64,000 bases of DNA from Monocercomonoides exilis. Its lineage: Eukaryota; Preaxostyla; Oxymonadida; Polymastigidae. Below the pieces are notes generated by a model that was not told the DNA's origin, did no database searches, and was given only the letters and a program-made list of their open reading frames with translations. Location: the NCBI GenBank assembly GCA_001643675.2, contig LSRY02000035.1, positions 558,001-622,000 of the forward strand, in the 5' to 3' direction. Position numbers and translations under genes: made by a program. This document shows, in pieces, positions 22,501-32,800 of this stretch (the stretch's first letter is position 1; every line of letters begins with the position of its first letter).

Positions 22501-24732
22501 TCGAACTGTTCATTTGGAAAGTGTTTGAGCTCAAAGGAGAAAGGATCGATTGTGTCGGTGAGCAATTGTGCTAATGTGAGGTTTGATCTGTGCAGATTCT
22601 CTGGAGATTTGGAGGAAGAAGCAAGAGAAGAAAGGGGAAAAAATGGCAAAAAGGAAGAGATCTGCAAATGGAATGGGTCAGTTGTGGATGTTCAATCAAG
22701 CAATGTTCGGATGAAAGATACAACAATCAGCAACTCGAAGAAAGGGGGGCTTTCGTTGTCAGGTGGAAGTGTTGTTGTTGAGAAGGGAGAATTCGAGAAC
22801 AATAATCCATCGGTTGAGAGATATCCATCAATTCGAAGGAATGTAATCTGTTCAGATTCTGGAACATTGAATGTTGTGAATGTGAAAGGAGGAGATGGAA
22901 TAGAGAAAAACACATCGCTTTGGATATTGGATGAAGGATGTCAATTTGGAGGGATAGCAGCTGAAAGAGCATCTCCCTTCTTTATTCCAATTCTTGAAGA
23001 TGTGAAGAACGCAACCCATCCATCAGGTGAATTGGACTTGATCATTCATGGGAAGCTGCTTCTGCCCTGTGATTTGTCGGTGAAGGTAAGCATGAAAAAT
23101 GGAGATGAAGAGGAAATCGTGAGAAAGGGGATTGATGAAGAAGGTTATGTGTCAGAGAATGAGATCCATTCAATTATTTCATCTTCAGAATTGGAGAAAG
23201 TGAGAGACGAGACAGAAGTGAGTGTGTGGATTGTGTTTGGAAAAGTTGATTCTCCTTCATCAACTGATTCTTTCATTCTGAAGAACAGGAGTGAATCCAA
23301 AACAAGTGGAGATGAAAGGATTGCTGAAGGAGGAAAGAAAGAAAGATCAATATGGGCAATAATTGTGATCGTGCTTGTTGTGATTTTGTTGATTGTTCTG
23401 ATTGTTTCAATCATTGTTACAATAAGATGGAGAAAACAAAAGAGAAGAGCAGAGGAACTTGAAGTGATTGTGGAAGACAATATCAAAAAGGATCCAAAGC
23501 TGATTGAGATGATGACGATGGAGATGTCGCCTGAGGAACAATGGCGAAGAGCAGAAAGAGATGCAGAGAAGAAGAATGAAGAAAAGATTAAGAAGAGAGT
23601 GTATGCGAAAAGCCTTGGACATTCGGAGTCATCTGAGCATCTTCTGTCTGAGAGTGGCTCAACAGAATACATTTTGGGGAAAGACTCAGACAAGATTCCT
23701 GAGTGGATACTGGAGAAGGTGGACGAGAAGGAGGAGGAAGAAGAGACAAGAAAGAGAACACCATCACCATCCATTTCATCCACTTCAACAACTTCAACAA
23801 CTGATTCAGATTCAACATTTGTTAGAGGGGAGGATCTGTGTCCAACCACCTCATCGATGTCGAATCTGGTGGATGCCATGGCATGCTCGTCTCCTCATGA
23901 GAAATTGATTGTGGATCTGAGGGATTCGCTGTTCATGTTGTTGCATGGAAGGAATGAGAAAAAAGAAATGGTGATTGGGAGTCTTCGACAAAGAGAGCAG
24001 ACAGCTGCTCAAATCCTGTTCTGGGTGGCGAATCTTGCGCTCCACTCGTTTGATGAAATGAACAATCCTCTTTCTTCCCTTGCCAACCTCAGTCCTCACG
24101 TTGTTCTCTTCTCAGAACACATGGTGATCTGCATTGTGATGCATTCAGACTTATTGTCAGATGATGATTCAGATTCATCATCCATCTCCTCATCAACAGT
24201 TGTGACTTCTGCAAGTGATGATGATGATAGTGACTCTCTGCCTTCTTCGGCTTTTGAGGATGAAGATAGTTTTAAAAAAGAGTGCTTGAGGTGGAAGGCA
24301 CCAGAGTTGCAGATCAACAAGAAGAGGGGAGCAACAAAGGAATCAGTTGCCTTTTCGATTGGAATGATGCTGTGGGAGTGCTTGACACTGGAAATCCCAT
24401 TTGGAGAATACGAGGCAGAGGTGGCAGGGCAGAAGATTGTGAATGGCGAAAGGCCAGACACAAAAAAGACAGAGGAATCGTCTTTTGGAGAAATAGTCAA
24501 GATGTGTCTCGTGCAGCCATCTGCAGGCAGGCCTTGTTTGGGAGATCTGAAAAGAGAGTTCATCCAGCACTTCCCTGCAAGTGCTGTTGTGCTCACCATG
24601 TCTGATGCTCTTTTCACCTGCAACGCTGAGAGCTGTGACAAAAAAGGCAGCAAAGTTAACAACAGTAATATCAGCAAAAGCAAAAGCAGAAATAGAAGCA
24701 GTGAATCAGATGTCAACATTGGCAGCGTGTGA
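16567..24732 (+). CDS. Giant type I membrane protein: beta-helix ectodomain, one TM segment, cytoplasmic pseudokinase
   Basis: Intronless, 2,721 residues, from the ATG at 16567. A hydrophobic signal peptide (MSFLLFIVWIALLYSF) is followed by about 2,200 residues of Gly- and Cys-rich repeats with GGG[MIV] turns, typical of right-handed parallel beta-helix (pectin-lyase/Pmp-like) proteins. Four modules carry CG...C.[ST]I, including GCGYSEAPCSSI. A membrane span lies at about 2261-2287, then RWRKQKRR and a Ser/Glu-rich juxtamembrane region. From about 2440 the sequence follows a kinase fold: a helix-E-like segment, LSPHVVLFSEHMVICIVM where the catalytic loop should be (no HRD), no DFG, then RWKAPEL (about 2574), AFSIGMMLWECLTLEIPFG and a final helical lobe. 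Catalytic Asp residues are missing, so a scaffold or signalling pseudokinase is likely (inference). It is the intact paralogue of the copy at 1-8723. Surface exposure is inferred from topology. Confidence 0.88.
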   Translation: MSFLLFIVWIALLYSFEIIDEHEINDLKFNADSQNVHIMNQGLLFNVLDETIGKRDFQGVNTKNNTNEDKTACIDVKAKRSIQQQVECFAKEKSSVSNDMDYHLVNDKSQLKIIRDSKSVFHNPRSTVMTMVNFGNSSCEMKYLMLIKEKRRSVIIINDLSTVFIHCCSIHQREALSDYLFTLNEGHLILSNTSYLSAEFAEIIEPFVGCDKMSSEKMKKDLKIIDSDFSSFSLGRSTSLLASTDIWKISVFNCHFSNISQSARIQNNQSSIGNSKNDYRFEGCFVEKVESPLGGGLVEGMRSEYNHFLALNSSYSQCVRRDNADPVIGNKTMKRQAISSGDATFVDCDFNNLSTENSSNTNGGAILFSSSGILNVTLCKFHSCHSSYCGGAISSRQSGKNFAVTSSKFDSCTAEASGGCIDFYYVSTVSMKSMNCSNSSTKHVGGGIFFDHNEYQGLVENCHFYCCRKNTTQYNGGGDVGFYRNGTAILSDCSFCGGYSEKNGAGVGWLEMTGISDSQIKFCFFSNNTAVNLGHDVYVAEGWTNINENSFVYCRSSTSASSNRVVKGETGYDNWVPKIFFNPVFVNSMEGLDHMACGFVRAGDEYGRRCKTIEFGMSVLDGDRSSNEVIIEFGDYEENKIDVGKMRIAFEGKDKAQVVVFNRSPNGESLVAIGTGEGSFRKITFVCGENPSSHLMEVLAEEGMLKLVECVITALNNEEGCVFTASLMIVQKGSVSFDSVEINGISFSSVPAFEIRGESSLSFQMNNVDAHGISRASGDGSVICGNLVNGMNVNISGGMMRNCECEDGCGGGMWIQLDECSKMEIGNVSSEGADDNVDCVTFSSCSCVGKGNGVGRYGGAIYLDVVDEGCAFCIHCARFENCQAEKGNNIFVNAKCLRDVVNHITFRFECEGMIDSDLLGFEDGCREECVPLLPFLMEAGDVGFVGGEKSLDFSRCGMEQYPCSSINKVVELWYGAVPRTIRIKNGFVLCEEVVMESQFWNVTGTIGDTAVEVVVPPAALFDSECVIRVSSEALLKDMCFSLPSALSPASSFILSSSNALSVSDCSIEPAIGNSLNEIEFCVFQIDGGVLHMTGFSNKGSLNTLSDPIIRCGGECSAVFSNCVLTGISRRNGGGSCLERICEESESESESGDASVAVVIVVSGCTFSECCVEEKDECGGGMKISINKDEEVVINGSTTFDGCKSENETDSNGRGGGVMISVGSGGSLKMKEVKFEGCEVPSGESDEVGRGMGGGMFVELPNELGTFILEGMIFEGCKAWKGNNVFVSGWNLREIVNKEHLKWEMSDEELRSLDELCGWERKTTGEGYVIPLVVYLWSNWSEIGYVSKEKGGDFSGCGYSEAPCSSINHLISLRYGTLGGSESHVIIVDLVLLQNSLRLIQTDSDTPKISIEGEENGTVLRIEEEKEIDGENGEAMVASEVILSFVNVSFSLPNVLVHYLAFLKSSSMNGALSVKSCSFVGGDASKVTDFCLVKVDEGSVVIEDCTLKEFHFSQGFVELSSDVKVADVMNLSITNTSISGRSLISLSESALSSASLLKEAKMLIGKKDGDGVILLSINSSSFTSITCNDSRATVLNGGSFDGGMKCCVEKCVMTKCQSEWSEEGGGMKVNLKSRVSELRVSGCSFGMCICSTVKGRGGGLMVDASGLDRVQADTGDALPLGIMIESTRFTMNDALVGKDVFIWCKWIEKQINEKLFSLDFSQDALKSNNSICGSDEEKTDIDLIPLITFYYGQQVFVKAIGRDIRQCGEQTNPCKSISCSVDHIQRGVANIVFIDEEGMIGGECEIGDLSVKSMKKSKATVHFNATIQEIGNEGSMIMFVNECVVEMCVLEFWGLYEANHRSIMKVKNGTTVMRECECLSSTTELVINNIVMAVEGGKLEMDKCAFTRMKLCVPLIEFVGESEATISETNIDCLELEGNMIEVEDRARVEMKEMDIQNITLSRGGSAVHMQNLAKNEVLSNCSFGKCLSSKEKGSIVSVSNCANVRFDLCRFSGDLEEEAREERGKNGKKEEICKWNGSVVDVQSSNVRMKDTTISNSKKGGLSLSGGSVVVEKGEFENNNPSVERYPSIRRNVICSDSGTLNVVNVKGGDGIEKNTSLWILDEGCQFGGIAAERASPFFIPILEDVKNATHPSGELDLIIHGKLLLPCDLSVKVSMKNGDEEEIVRKGIDEEGYVSENEIHSIISSSELEKVRDETEVSVWIVFGKVDSPSSTDSFILKNRSESKTSGDERIAEGGKKERSIWAIIVIVLVVILLIVLIVSIIVTIRWRKQKRRAEELEVIVEDNIKKDPKLIEMMTMEMSPEEQWRRAERDAEKKNEEKIKKRVYAKSLGHSESSEHLLSESGSTEYILGKDSDKIPEWILEKVDEKEEEEETRKRTPSPSISSTSTTSTTDSDSTFVRGEDLCPTTSSMSNLVDAMACSSPHEKLIVDLRDSLFMLLHGRNEKKEMVIGSLRQREQTAAQILFWVANLALHSFDEMNNPLSSLANLSPHVVLFSEHMVICIVMHSDLLSDDDSDSSSISSSTVVTSASDDDDSDSLPSSAFEDEDSFKKECLRWKAPELQINKKRGATKESVAFSIGMMLWECLTLEIPFGEYEAEVAGQKIVNGERPDTKKTEESSFGEIVKMCLVQPSAGRPCLGDLKREFIQHFPASAVVLTMSDALFTCNAESCDKKGSKVNNSNISKSKSRNRSSESDVNIGSV

Positions 24733-26406
24733 AGTCGTTGAGGAACGAATGGAGCTGTGCAAAATAGTTAGCAATGATAAAATAGAATATGGCTGTTATC
24801 TCCAATAAAAAGATATGCGTTTTTGATTTGTTGAAACCTATTTCATCTCTTTTCTGTTTATATTTTGGTATTGCTTCCTTTTTGTGCTTTTTTTTGCATA
24901 TCCATCATCGATATTTTTCTCTCTGAAAATGAGAGTGCTTCCTGATCAAGGAGCATCAAGAATTAAGATGTTGGTCAATGATTCATATTAAAGTCATTTT
25001 CTAATAATTTTTCAATTCTATAAAAATCAAGCCAATAAATTCAGGAATAGTCAGAGATGAAGATGTGTTTGTAGTCAACATTGATTAAGGCATTTTTTAA
25101 CAAATAATCTCCATGTATTTGCATTGAGTAACATGCAAACCACATGGAAAAAATTCTCTGGTCTTCGCTTTTATAAGCATCTTGAAAATCTGAACTTGAT
25201 GGCTTTTCAAATCACATCTTTCGTATTGTGCGGAGCATTAAATGGTATTTCCAAATATTTTACTTTGAATGTTTTTCATAATTGATAGAAATCGAAGGCT
25301 GCTGGAGACATGGAAGTAAAAGTTAGATGATTGAATGGAATTGATCCGAGCTTCGAAGGCTTGTGGGAATAGTTCTTTAATTCAACTCCAAATTTCAACG
25401 ACACATCGGCGGATGCGAGTAACAAAATTTAAATTTTCAATCAAAGAAAGAAATTCCATTTCAAAGAGAAAAAGTGGATCTTTTTCTTTTGTTATTTGTT
25501 GATTCCTTTTCTCAAAGATTTGTCTGCTTTTATTCTACTTTCAGATTTGTCCAGCAGGCAACTGCCTCTTTGTTAATTGATGTTCCTTGAGAGAATGAAT
25601 TTAGCAGATATCGAGACTGTAAAACGGAAAAGGAAATATTGAATGCACTATCAGACTGTAAAAGATTAAAATTAACCATTAACGTGTCATTTTTCGAGCA
25701 ATGAATTTTTTTAACTTTTCTTCATTTTTTGTGGAAGAAATTTCATGAAAGGCAATCTATTCTTTCAGTAGGCTTCTTCTTCTTCTTCTTCTTCTTTGTT
25801 CATGCCTGTGTCGTTTCAGTTGTAGCTCTTTCTGTGAATTGATTCTGAAATGCATATTTCTTTTCTTCTTCTTTCTCAATTTTCATCAAAGAATATTATT
25901 TCCTCCAATTTATTAACGTTTATATAAGTAGTTAATAGTGCATGTTTTCCATAGGAGTTCAATGCAAATGATAATGTTGCTTTTGTTCGAAATCGTTGCT
26001 GGAAGTAAAAATTATACCACTTCTTCAATAAAAACGAGAAATCTCCAACGATTTGATATAATCATAAAATATAAGCACGTTTCATTTATTGCCTTTGATT
26101 TATCAACATAATCATCTTTTTTGCTTTCAGCCTGTTGCCATGGCTAACTTTCCCTTTTTGTTCGTTGCATTTCCTTTTTTTTCAAATTTGTTATCTTCTG
26201 AAAATACAATTTTTGCATAAATTTTTGAAAAAAAATATGAAAAGATAATGAATACAAATATGATTTGATAAATATGCTGCATAATTATTCAAGAAAGAAA
26301 AAAAAAGATACAAAATATGCAAATCAATCGCCAAAAGAAAAATACATTTGTACAATTAAAACTACATGCTCAAAAATGCATTTTGTAAATATAATACAGC
26401 AAGCTG
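24733..26406. other. 1.7-kb intergenic region without recognisable genes
   Basis: AT-rich throughout. Open stretches are short and lack family character on both strands. It contains a CTT microsatellite (25773-25796) and several long T runs. No tRNA cloverleaf, rRNA fragment, terminal inverted repeat or CRISPR-like array was seen. An unrecognised ncRNA cannot be excluded. Confidence 0.5.
25773..25796. repeat. (CTT)n microsatellite
   Basis: Eight consecutive CTT units in intergenic DNA. The same trinucleotide (and its TCT/TTC phases) is heavily used inside the nearby Ser-rich coding regions, so the genome seems prone to this repeat. Confidence 0.9.
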
Positions 26407-26604
26407 TTACTTTTTCATGAAGGAATATCCAACAAATGCAACAATAATAACTGTGGCAACTCCAATTATCATTTTTTCCATTTGGCTGAGCATTTCAGGC
26501 GAATGTTCTGTGCATGTGCATCTTTCATTTTGAGGAACGCCAGCTAAACATTGCTCAATATGTTGTCCGCATCCTTTCCAAGTCCTTTGAAAAGAATAAT
26601 TCAT
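26407..26604 (-). CDS. Small Cys-rich tail-anchored membrane protein
   Basis: 65 residues ending KK-TAA. The first half has WKGCGQHIEQCLAGVP (9-24) and RCTC (28-31), giving Cys12, His15, Cys29 and Cys31 as a possible small zinc site. Residues about 45-61 form one hydrophobic segment (IIGVATVIIVAFVGYSF) followed by KK, a tail-anchor arrangement with the zinc-like part in the cytosol. The Cys/His pattern with a VP turn looks like a conserved small-protein motif, but I cannot name the family. A splice-acceptor-like CAAAG sits just inside the start (before GACTTGG), so an upstream exon could replace the first few residues. Its neighbour on the same strand begins 242 bp upstream. Confidence 0.6.
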   Translation of the reverse strand: MNYSFQRTWKGCGQHIEQCLAGVPQNERCTCTEHSPEMLSQMEKMIIGVATVIIVAFVGYSFMKK

Positions 26605-26846
26605 TTCTTATAAAAGCAATAATCGAAACAATATCAACCATTTTCGACTAAAAAGATATTAAGAATTTTGTAATAAGTTAAACGTATAAACCATTTCGTG
26701 CATCTAACTTTTTGACACATGAAAATTTTAATTTTTTCAATTGAATGATCAATACCCAATCTTTTTGGATAAAATAATTATTGTTAACAAAAAAATACTT
26801 AAAATTCATGACATGAACAAGAAAATTGTAACAAATATAATTGTCA

Positions 26847-29800
26847 TTATAAGTCTTCCTCAAAAAGGCAGTGCTTATTAACATAAAAATCACCGCCTTC
26901 ATCTGACCAAGAATCCACATTTCCTTTTTCCTTCAAGCTCATTCCTCTGAGCCTTTCAACGCAAATGTATCCAAACAGGTTTGACTTCTTCTGTTGTTCA
27001 ATTCCAATCTGGCAATCCTTCTGGCTCTCCTTGAAGTGCCTTTGCCAGTCGACGTGAGTGATGTCTGAGAAGAGCTTGTCCATCTGAGCAGTCGAATGCG
27101 ACTCTTCACCGCCTGTGTTGTCTTTCGTGCGCCGCACCTGCTTGATGGAGACGCGAGTGGGTAGCAGGGCGAGGAACGAGTGGAAAGAGGGGAGAAGAGA
27201 GAAGCAGTGCGGGAGTGCTGGGCGCTGGTTGGAGGAGAACGCAGCAAAGGGGGAGGAACTGTGGTTGACTCGATGTGTTTCTGTGCAACAAATGATGTTT
27301 TGTGCTTTTTCTGTTGTTTCATTGCACTTGGACAGCAAATAGCTTTGTTTGCACAATGATGTTGCTTCAGAAGAAGGGTTGTGGGATTCTTTTGTTGTTT
27401 TGTGTTCTCTTTTCACTTCATCAATATTCGCTTCATTCTGCTTCAGAATGTCTCTTCTGGTCAGCCCAAACAGCGACAGTAGCCCATCCACATCGATCCA
27501 CATGGCGCCTGTTGCAACAAAGCGGAGCTTCCATTTCTCTTCCTCACTCAACATGTGCTCGCCAAGAAGGCACAGCATCGCTGAATCAGCTGATGAATGA
27601 GCGCTGTCTGGAAGCTCTGACTGAGATGTGTTTGAAAATGTTTTGCTTTCATTGCATTCTGTTGATGCTTTTCTTTCGCTTTGATTAATTTTGGAGTTGC
27701 CTATCTCACTTTCTATCTCATTCAATTTCTTTCCCTTTCCTCTTTCTCCATTCTCTTCTTCAGCCTCAGTCTCCGTTTCCTCCCCTCCCGCTGTCTCCAC
27801 CCTCCCCAAAAAGCACCCTTTGTCGTCCACTCCTCTCTCCATCACCTCAAAGTCCACCACTCTTCCTCCCTTCCGATGCCTCCCCAGCAGCGCTGGGTCG
27901 CACCACACGCCAATCCCATCCACATTCCACACAAACAGCGTCTTCACCCCCGGCTGCTCAGACAGAATGTGTGTGAGGGTGCCATTGGCGATGAGAGAGG
28001 GCAGCTCGTAGGCGTGTCCCAGGGGCTGCATGCACTGGTCAGGGGTGTTGGAGCGGTAGTCGGCGCAAAGCGGATGGGTGTTGATCCAGTCGAGTGATGA
28101 GACTAGCTGGCGAGATAGGAAAGAGGGGAGTGTGGGCTGAGATGTGGAGGAGGAGGAAGAGGAAGAGGAGGAAGAAGAAGCATGTTCGATTGAAGATAGA
28201 GGAACAATACGCACATTTGAAGATTTGGAAGAATTAGAAGAAGATGATGACGATGATGATGATGAAGTTGAGGGAGAAGGTGCAGAAGAAGAGGAAGAAG
28301 ATGCATGTGGAACAACAGCAACAGGGATTGGCGAGATTTCAGTGTTGAAGTATGTCAAGTAATCTGTTGGCGAAGGAATCAGACGAAGAGTGGCCCAGCA
28401 GTTGTTGGAGATGAGAATGGACAAATTCGAAGAAGAAGACGATGAAGAAGAGGAAGAATGTGAAGCTGGTTGAGAGCCAGTCACCAATTGCGGAAGATGC
28501 TTGGCAGAGCGAGAAGAAGAGAAATGCTGCCAGGGAGACTCAAACGAGATGGGAGCTAAGTCCATCCCACATGACTCAGCAAATCGCTTTGTCTCTCTTT
28601 CGACTGCCTGCTGTGTTCTGTAGCTTGTTGTCACAACATGGAACAATGTGTGGCCTTTGCGCTTGTTTGAGTGTGTGTCTGCTTCTTTGTCGTTTATGCA
28701 ATCTTCACAATCCTTTGCATTTGCACATGAATGTTCTACTACTTCTTCTTCTTCTTCTTTTGCTCTTCCACTTCTTCTTCTTCTTTCTCTCTCTTCCTCG
28801 ATCTTCCTTTCGAGCCACCGTGTCTTCGCCAGCTGTATTTCGAGAAATGATCTGTGTTTGCCTTCCATCTTCGTCACATGGCTGGTTGCCTTCACCACAT
28901 TCTCACTGCCAAATGTCCATTTGCTGCAGACGCGCGAGCAGAACGTCACAAACGCCACTTCTCCATTCAGCAGCGCATCCATCCCGCACTCGAAATCAGA
29001 AGAGACTGAGGCAGAAGAAGGAAGAGGAGAAGATGGAGAGGAGGAAGAAGAAGAAAAGGAAGAAGAAGAAGAAGAATGTTCTGCTACAGTGTTAGATTCT
29101 TGTTCAGTGGATTGCTCTGAAGAAGAAGAAGTTGAAGAATTTTGATTATTTTGTTGTGCATCATCAGATTTTGCTTCAGCGCTTTCACTCCCATTCAGCC
29201 GAGTAAGCGAATATTCGTTGATTTCTGGGCTGTTCATCCAAATGACATCTTCTGAACTCACATTGTCAACAACGAACGATTTCACTGAATTGTTTGACCG
29301 CAAACGAGGTGCAATGATTTCTGGTTGATTGCTTTTTGTGTGCTCATTTGAGCATTTATCTTTTATTGGTGCTTCGAAAAGATGATTTTTATCATTCTCT
29401 CTTATATTCTTCGTCCTTTCTTCTGTTCTTCCTCTTTTGATTTTTTTATTCTTCATCATATTTTCTTGTTCTTTCTCCTCCTTCTCCTTCTCCTTCTCCT
29501 TCTCCTTCTCTCTCTGCATCATCCACCCCAGCTTCCCTTTCCCCACCCCAATTTCTCCGTTCTTCATTCTCTCTCTCAGCTGAATGTGTTCATACGGATT
29601 AAAGCCACGTGACAGAAGACAAGTGCACAACGGGCAAAAAGCAACAGGAAAGCGAGAAATTGAAGAATTGTGCGGAGAAAACGACAAATACGAAGAGGAA
29701 TACGAAGAAGAAGGGGAAGAAGAGGTGGAGGAGCCTGCTGTTTGTGGGAAAGCATCAGGAAAGAGATGGGAGTGAGCACAAGGCGAGCCAACTACCGACG

Positions 29801-32800
29801 AATAGGATGAAGAAGCGACTGGAGATTTGGAATTATAATTGGGGAGAGAAGGTGATAGGTCTGAAATAGCAGAAGAAGAGAAAGAAGAAGACGCGCAAAA
29901 GGGCGGAGAGGCAGAGGAAAGCGAATAAGAGCCATTGGAGTTCCTGTTTTGAGCGGTCTCGTCGACTGGAGTGGAAGCATTGAAGAAGAGAGAAGAGCCA
30001 CAGCTGGACAGATCAGGTGCTGCATTTGGCGAGTGCGGCGGGGTCGATCCAAAAGGCAGCTGAGACGCGCTGCTTTGGAATTCGACTGATGAACTAAGAA
30101 GAAAAGAGGAAGAGGAGGAAGAAGAGGAAGAAGATGATGATGATGAAGAGGAGGAAGAAGGGAAAGAAATAGATGATGTTGCAAGATTAGCTGGAGATAA
30201 GCCAACTGTGGTTGTAGCAGCTGCATCAGCAGGGGACGTACTTTGATGCTCCTGGCTGTTCAGTCCAGTGTCCAGAATGAGCGGCGGAGGTGCCAAAAGC
30301 GACGAAAACGACAAGTCATTCGACAAATTCTGGAAAGATGCTCCAGACGGCGATGGGAACAACGATCTATTTTCTGTCTTGTTCGAACAATCAGCAGAGC
30401 ATTCATTGAAAGGCAGCGAAGAAGAAGAAGATGATGAAGAAGAAGAAGATGATGATGATGATGATGCTGTTGAAGATGCAGCATTTGTGGAGTGTGAATG
30501 AGAAGGATCACAAAGTGTGCGCATAAACAGCTCATTCACAGCTAAGCAATCTTGCTGGCTCGGATTTTCGCAGCGGAGCAGGCGGCAGAGGGGACAAGAG
30601 GGAGACTCTGGCGATGAGGCAAGGGAAGTAAAGCGTTTGAGGACAGAGGAAGAGAGAGAGCGAGAGTAAGGAGTGAGTGAGCGGGTGATGGGAGACATGG
30701 AAGAGGCGAAAGGGTCGGGTGCTGTGCCAATCGTCATTAGAGGGGTGGACGGGGTGGATGGAGAGGAAGGAGAGGAAGATGTGGTGAGCAATGTGTTGTA
30801 TGAGGGGAAGCCTTTTGTGCTGAGCATTGGAGAGTAGCTGCACGGAAGATGCATATTTGCAGCAGAAATGAGCTGGGTATTTTCGGTGGAATTGGCCGAA
30901 GTGGTTGAATTGACTGAATTGTACTCAGTTTGATCAGAAGCCAAGTGAGCAGTTGAAGCATTAGCCTTGTTTTCAATCAACTCCTCTTTATTCCCTGTTC
31001 TAATTGAACATTCAATTCCAACATTACTCTTTTCTTCCTCTTTGTTGCATTCACTCCTGTTCTTTTTCTGTTCATCATCAACTCCATAAACAGACTTATC
31101 AGTGCTAGCTAAATCTTCACCTTTATCCGACAGCAGCAGCCCAACAGACCCTGTTTTGTTGATCTCCACCTGATACACAACTGGATCAATCACAAAATGA
31201 AGATTGTCACACAGCTGTTTTTTGCACTCCATCAGCAGCTTCTGCACAAACTCCTCGCAGCTCATCACAACATCCCCTTCACTCAGCTCATACCAGACAG
31301 TTGCGTCGCTCTGCCCTCTTGTTTCTGCCCCTGTCTTGCTGCATGTTGCAATCCAGCGTGCGAAGAAGGGGCAAACGGATGTTGTTTGTTTCCCTTCTTT
31401 TTGTGTTGTAAGAGGTTGGATTTGTAACTGTTCAATTGCAATTTCTTTTCTTCCTTCCTTTTCTGTCTTCTTCTCCTTCTCCTTCTTCTTCCTCCATTCT
31501 TCTCTCTCTCTTCTCCTGCACTCCCTCGTCACATCCTCCATCCACTTGTCATTCCACACCCACCTCCTTCTCTTCACAGCCGGATCCACAAAAATGCCCA
31601 TCCCTCCCCCCGACGACGAGCCCAGCACCCACATCCCCCAGAACAGTTTGTCAAACACCAGCGCCATGAGCGACTGAACACGCTCAGTGAACGCGTTGTT
31701 GGCTGCAGGAATGACAGGCAGCAGCAGCTCAAAGAAATGCGCCTGGAGCAGCGCAGCCAGCTGTCGGATTTGGCCTTCTGCCAAAAGAGCGACCAGACGA
31801 GGAAAAAGAGACACGCTCTGCAGTCGGCACAGCCAGCGCCGTTGAGTGCGGAGGAGGTAGTGCGACGAGACGAGAGAGAGAATGGCTCCGATGTCGCTGC
31901 TCATTCCACCGTGGAAGAGGATGAGCGAGGAGAGAAGGAGATTTAAAGATGACTGGGGGATGAGGGGAAGGCTGGAGGGAGAGGAAATAACTGAAGAGGA
32001 TGAAGGAATTGGATCTGGGGAAGATGAACTGATGGCTAATTCAATATCGGTCGTATGTATTTCTTGTGGGTTCTCTCTCAATTCTTCTTTGCATTTTTCA
32101 TTTTCCTTCTTTTTCCCTTTTTCTCTCTTCTCCTGCTGCTCCTCGTCCAGCACCATGCACATTGGCAGCAGTGCTCCTTCGCTAATTCCCCATTCTGGAT
32201 CGTCTGCAGCTGCCTCCTTTCCCACCATCGCCTTCACCGACGGCCACAAACCAGCGCTGTCCTGCCACCCACCGCCGTTTCCTCCAATCCACTCGCCCAG
32301 AATCACACGCGACGCAATCATCCGCCGCTCGCTTGGCATCAAAGGCCCAGTGAGCGAAGGGATATCCTGAGGAAGAGGAGGAGAAGAGGGAGAAGGAGAA
32401 GGAGAAGAATGAGTTGAATTTGATTCTGACTTCTTTGTTGCGTTCTTGTCATCTCCTTTATTATCACTCTCATTTTTCACATTTGTATCCTTTTCTTCCT
32501 TTTCTTCCTTTTCTTCCTCTTTCTCCTCTCTTTTCGCATTCCCCATCTTTTCTCTCTCTTCTCCATTCAGCTGCTGTGTGGCACGTGTGCACAGCGCAAT
32601 CAGCGACGCCAGCAGAGAAGTAGAAACAGCCATACGCGATCCTTTTGGAATGTCCTGCACATAACTCGTAAGACGCAGCCCTGTGTTTTCCTTTCCGGTC
32701 AGCTGGAACAGGAGATGCTGAAGAAGCTCGCGGGAGGAGACAGAATGATTTAAGGATGAAGAAGAAGAAGAAGAAGAAGGCAATGATGATGACGACGACG

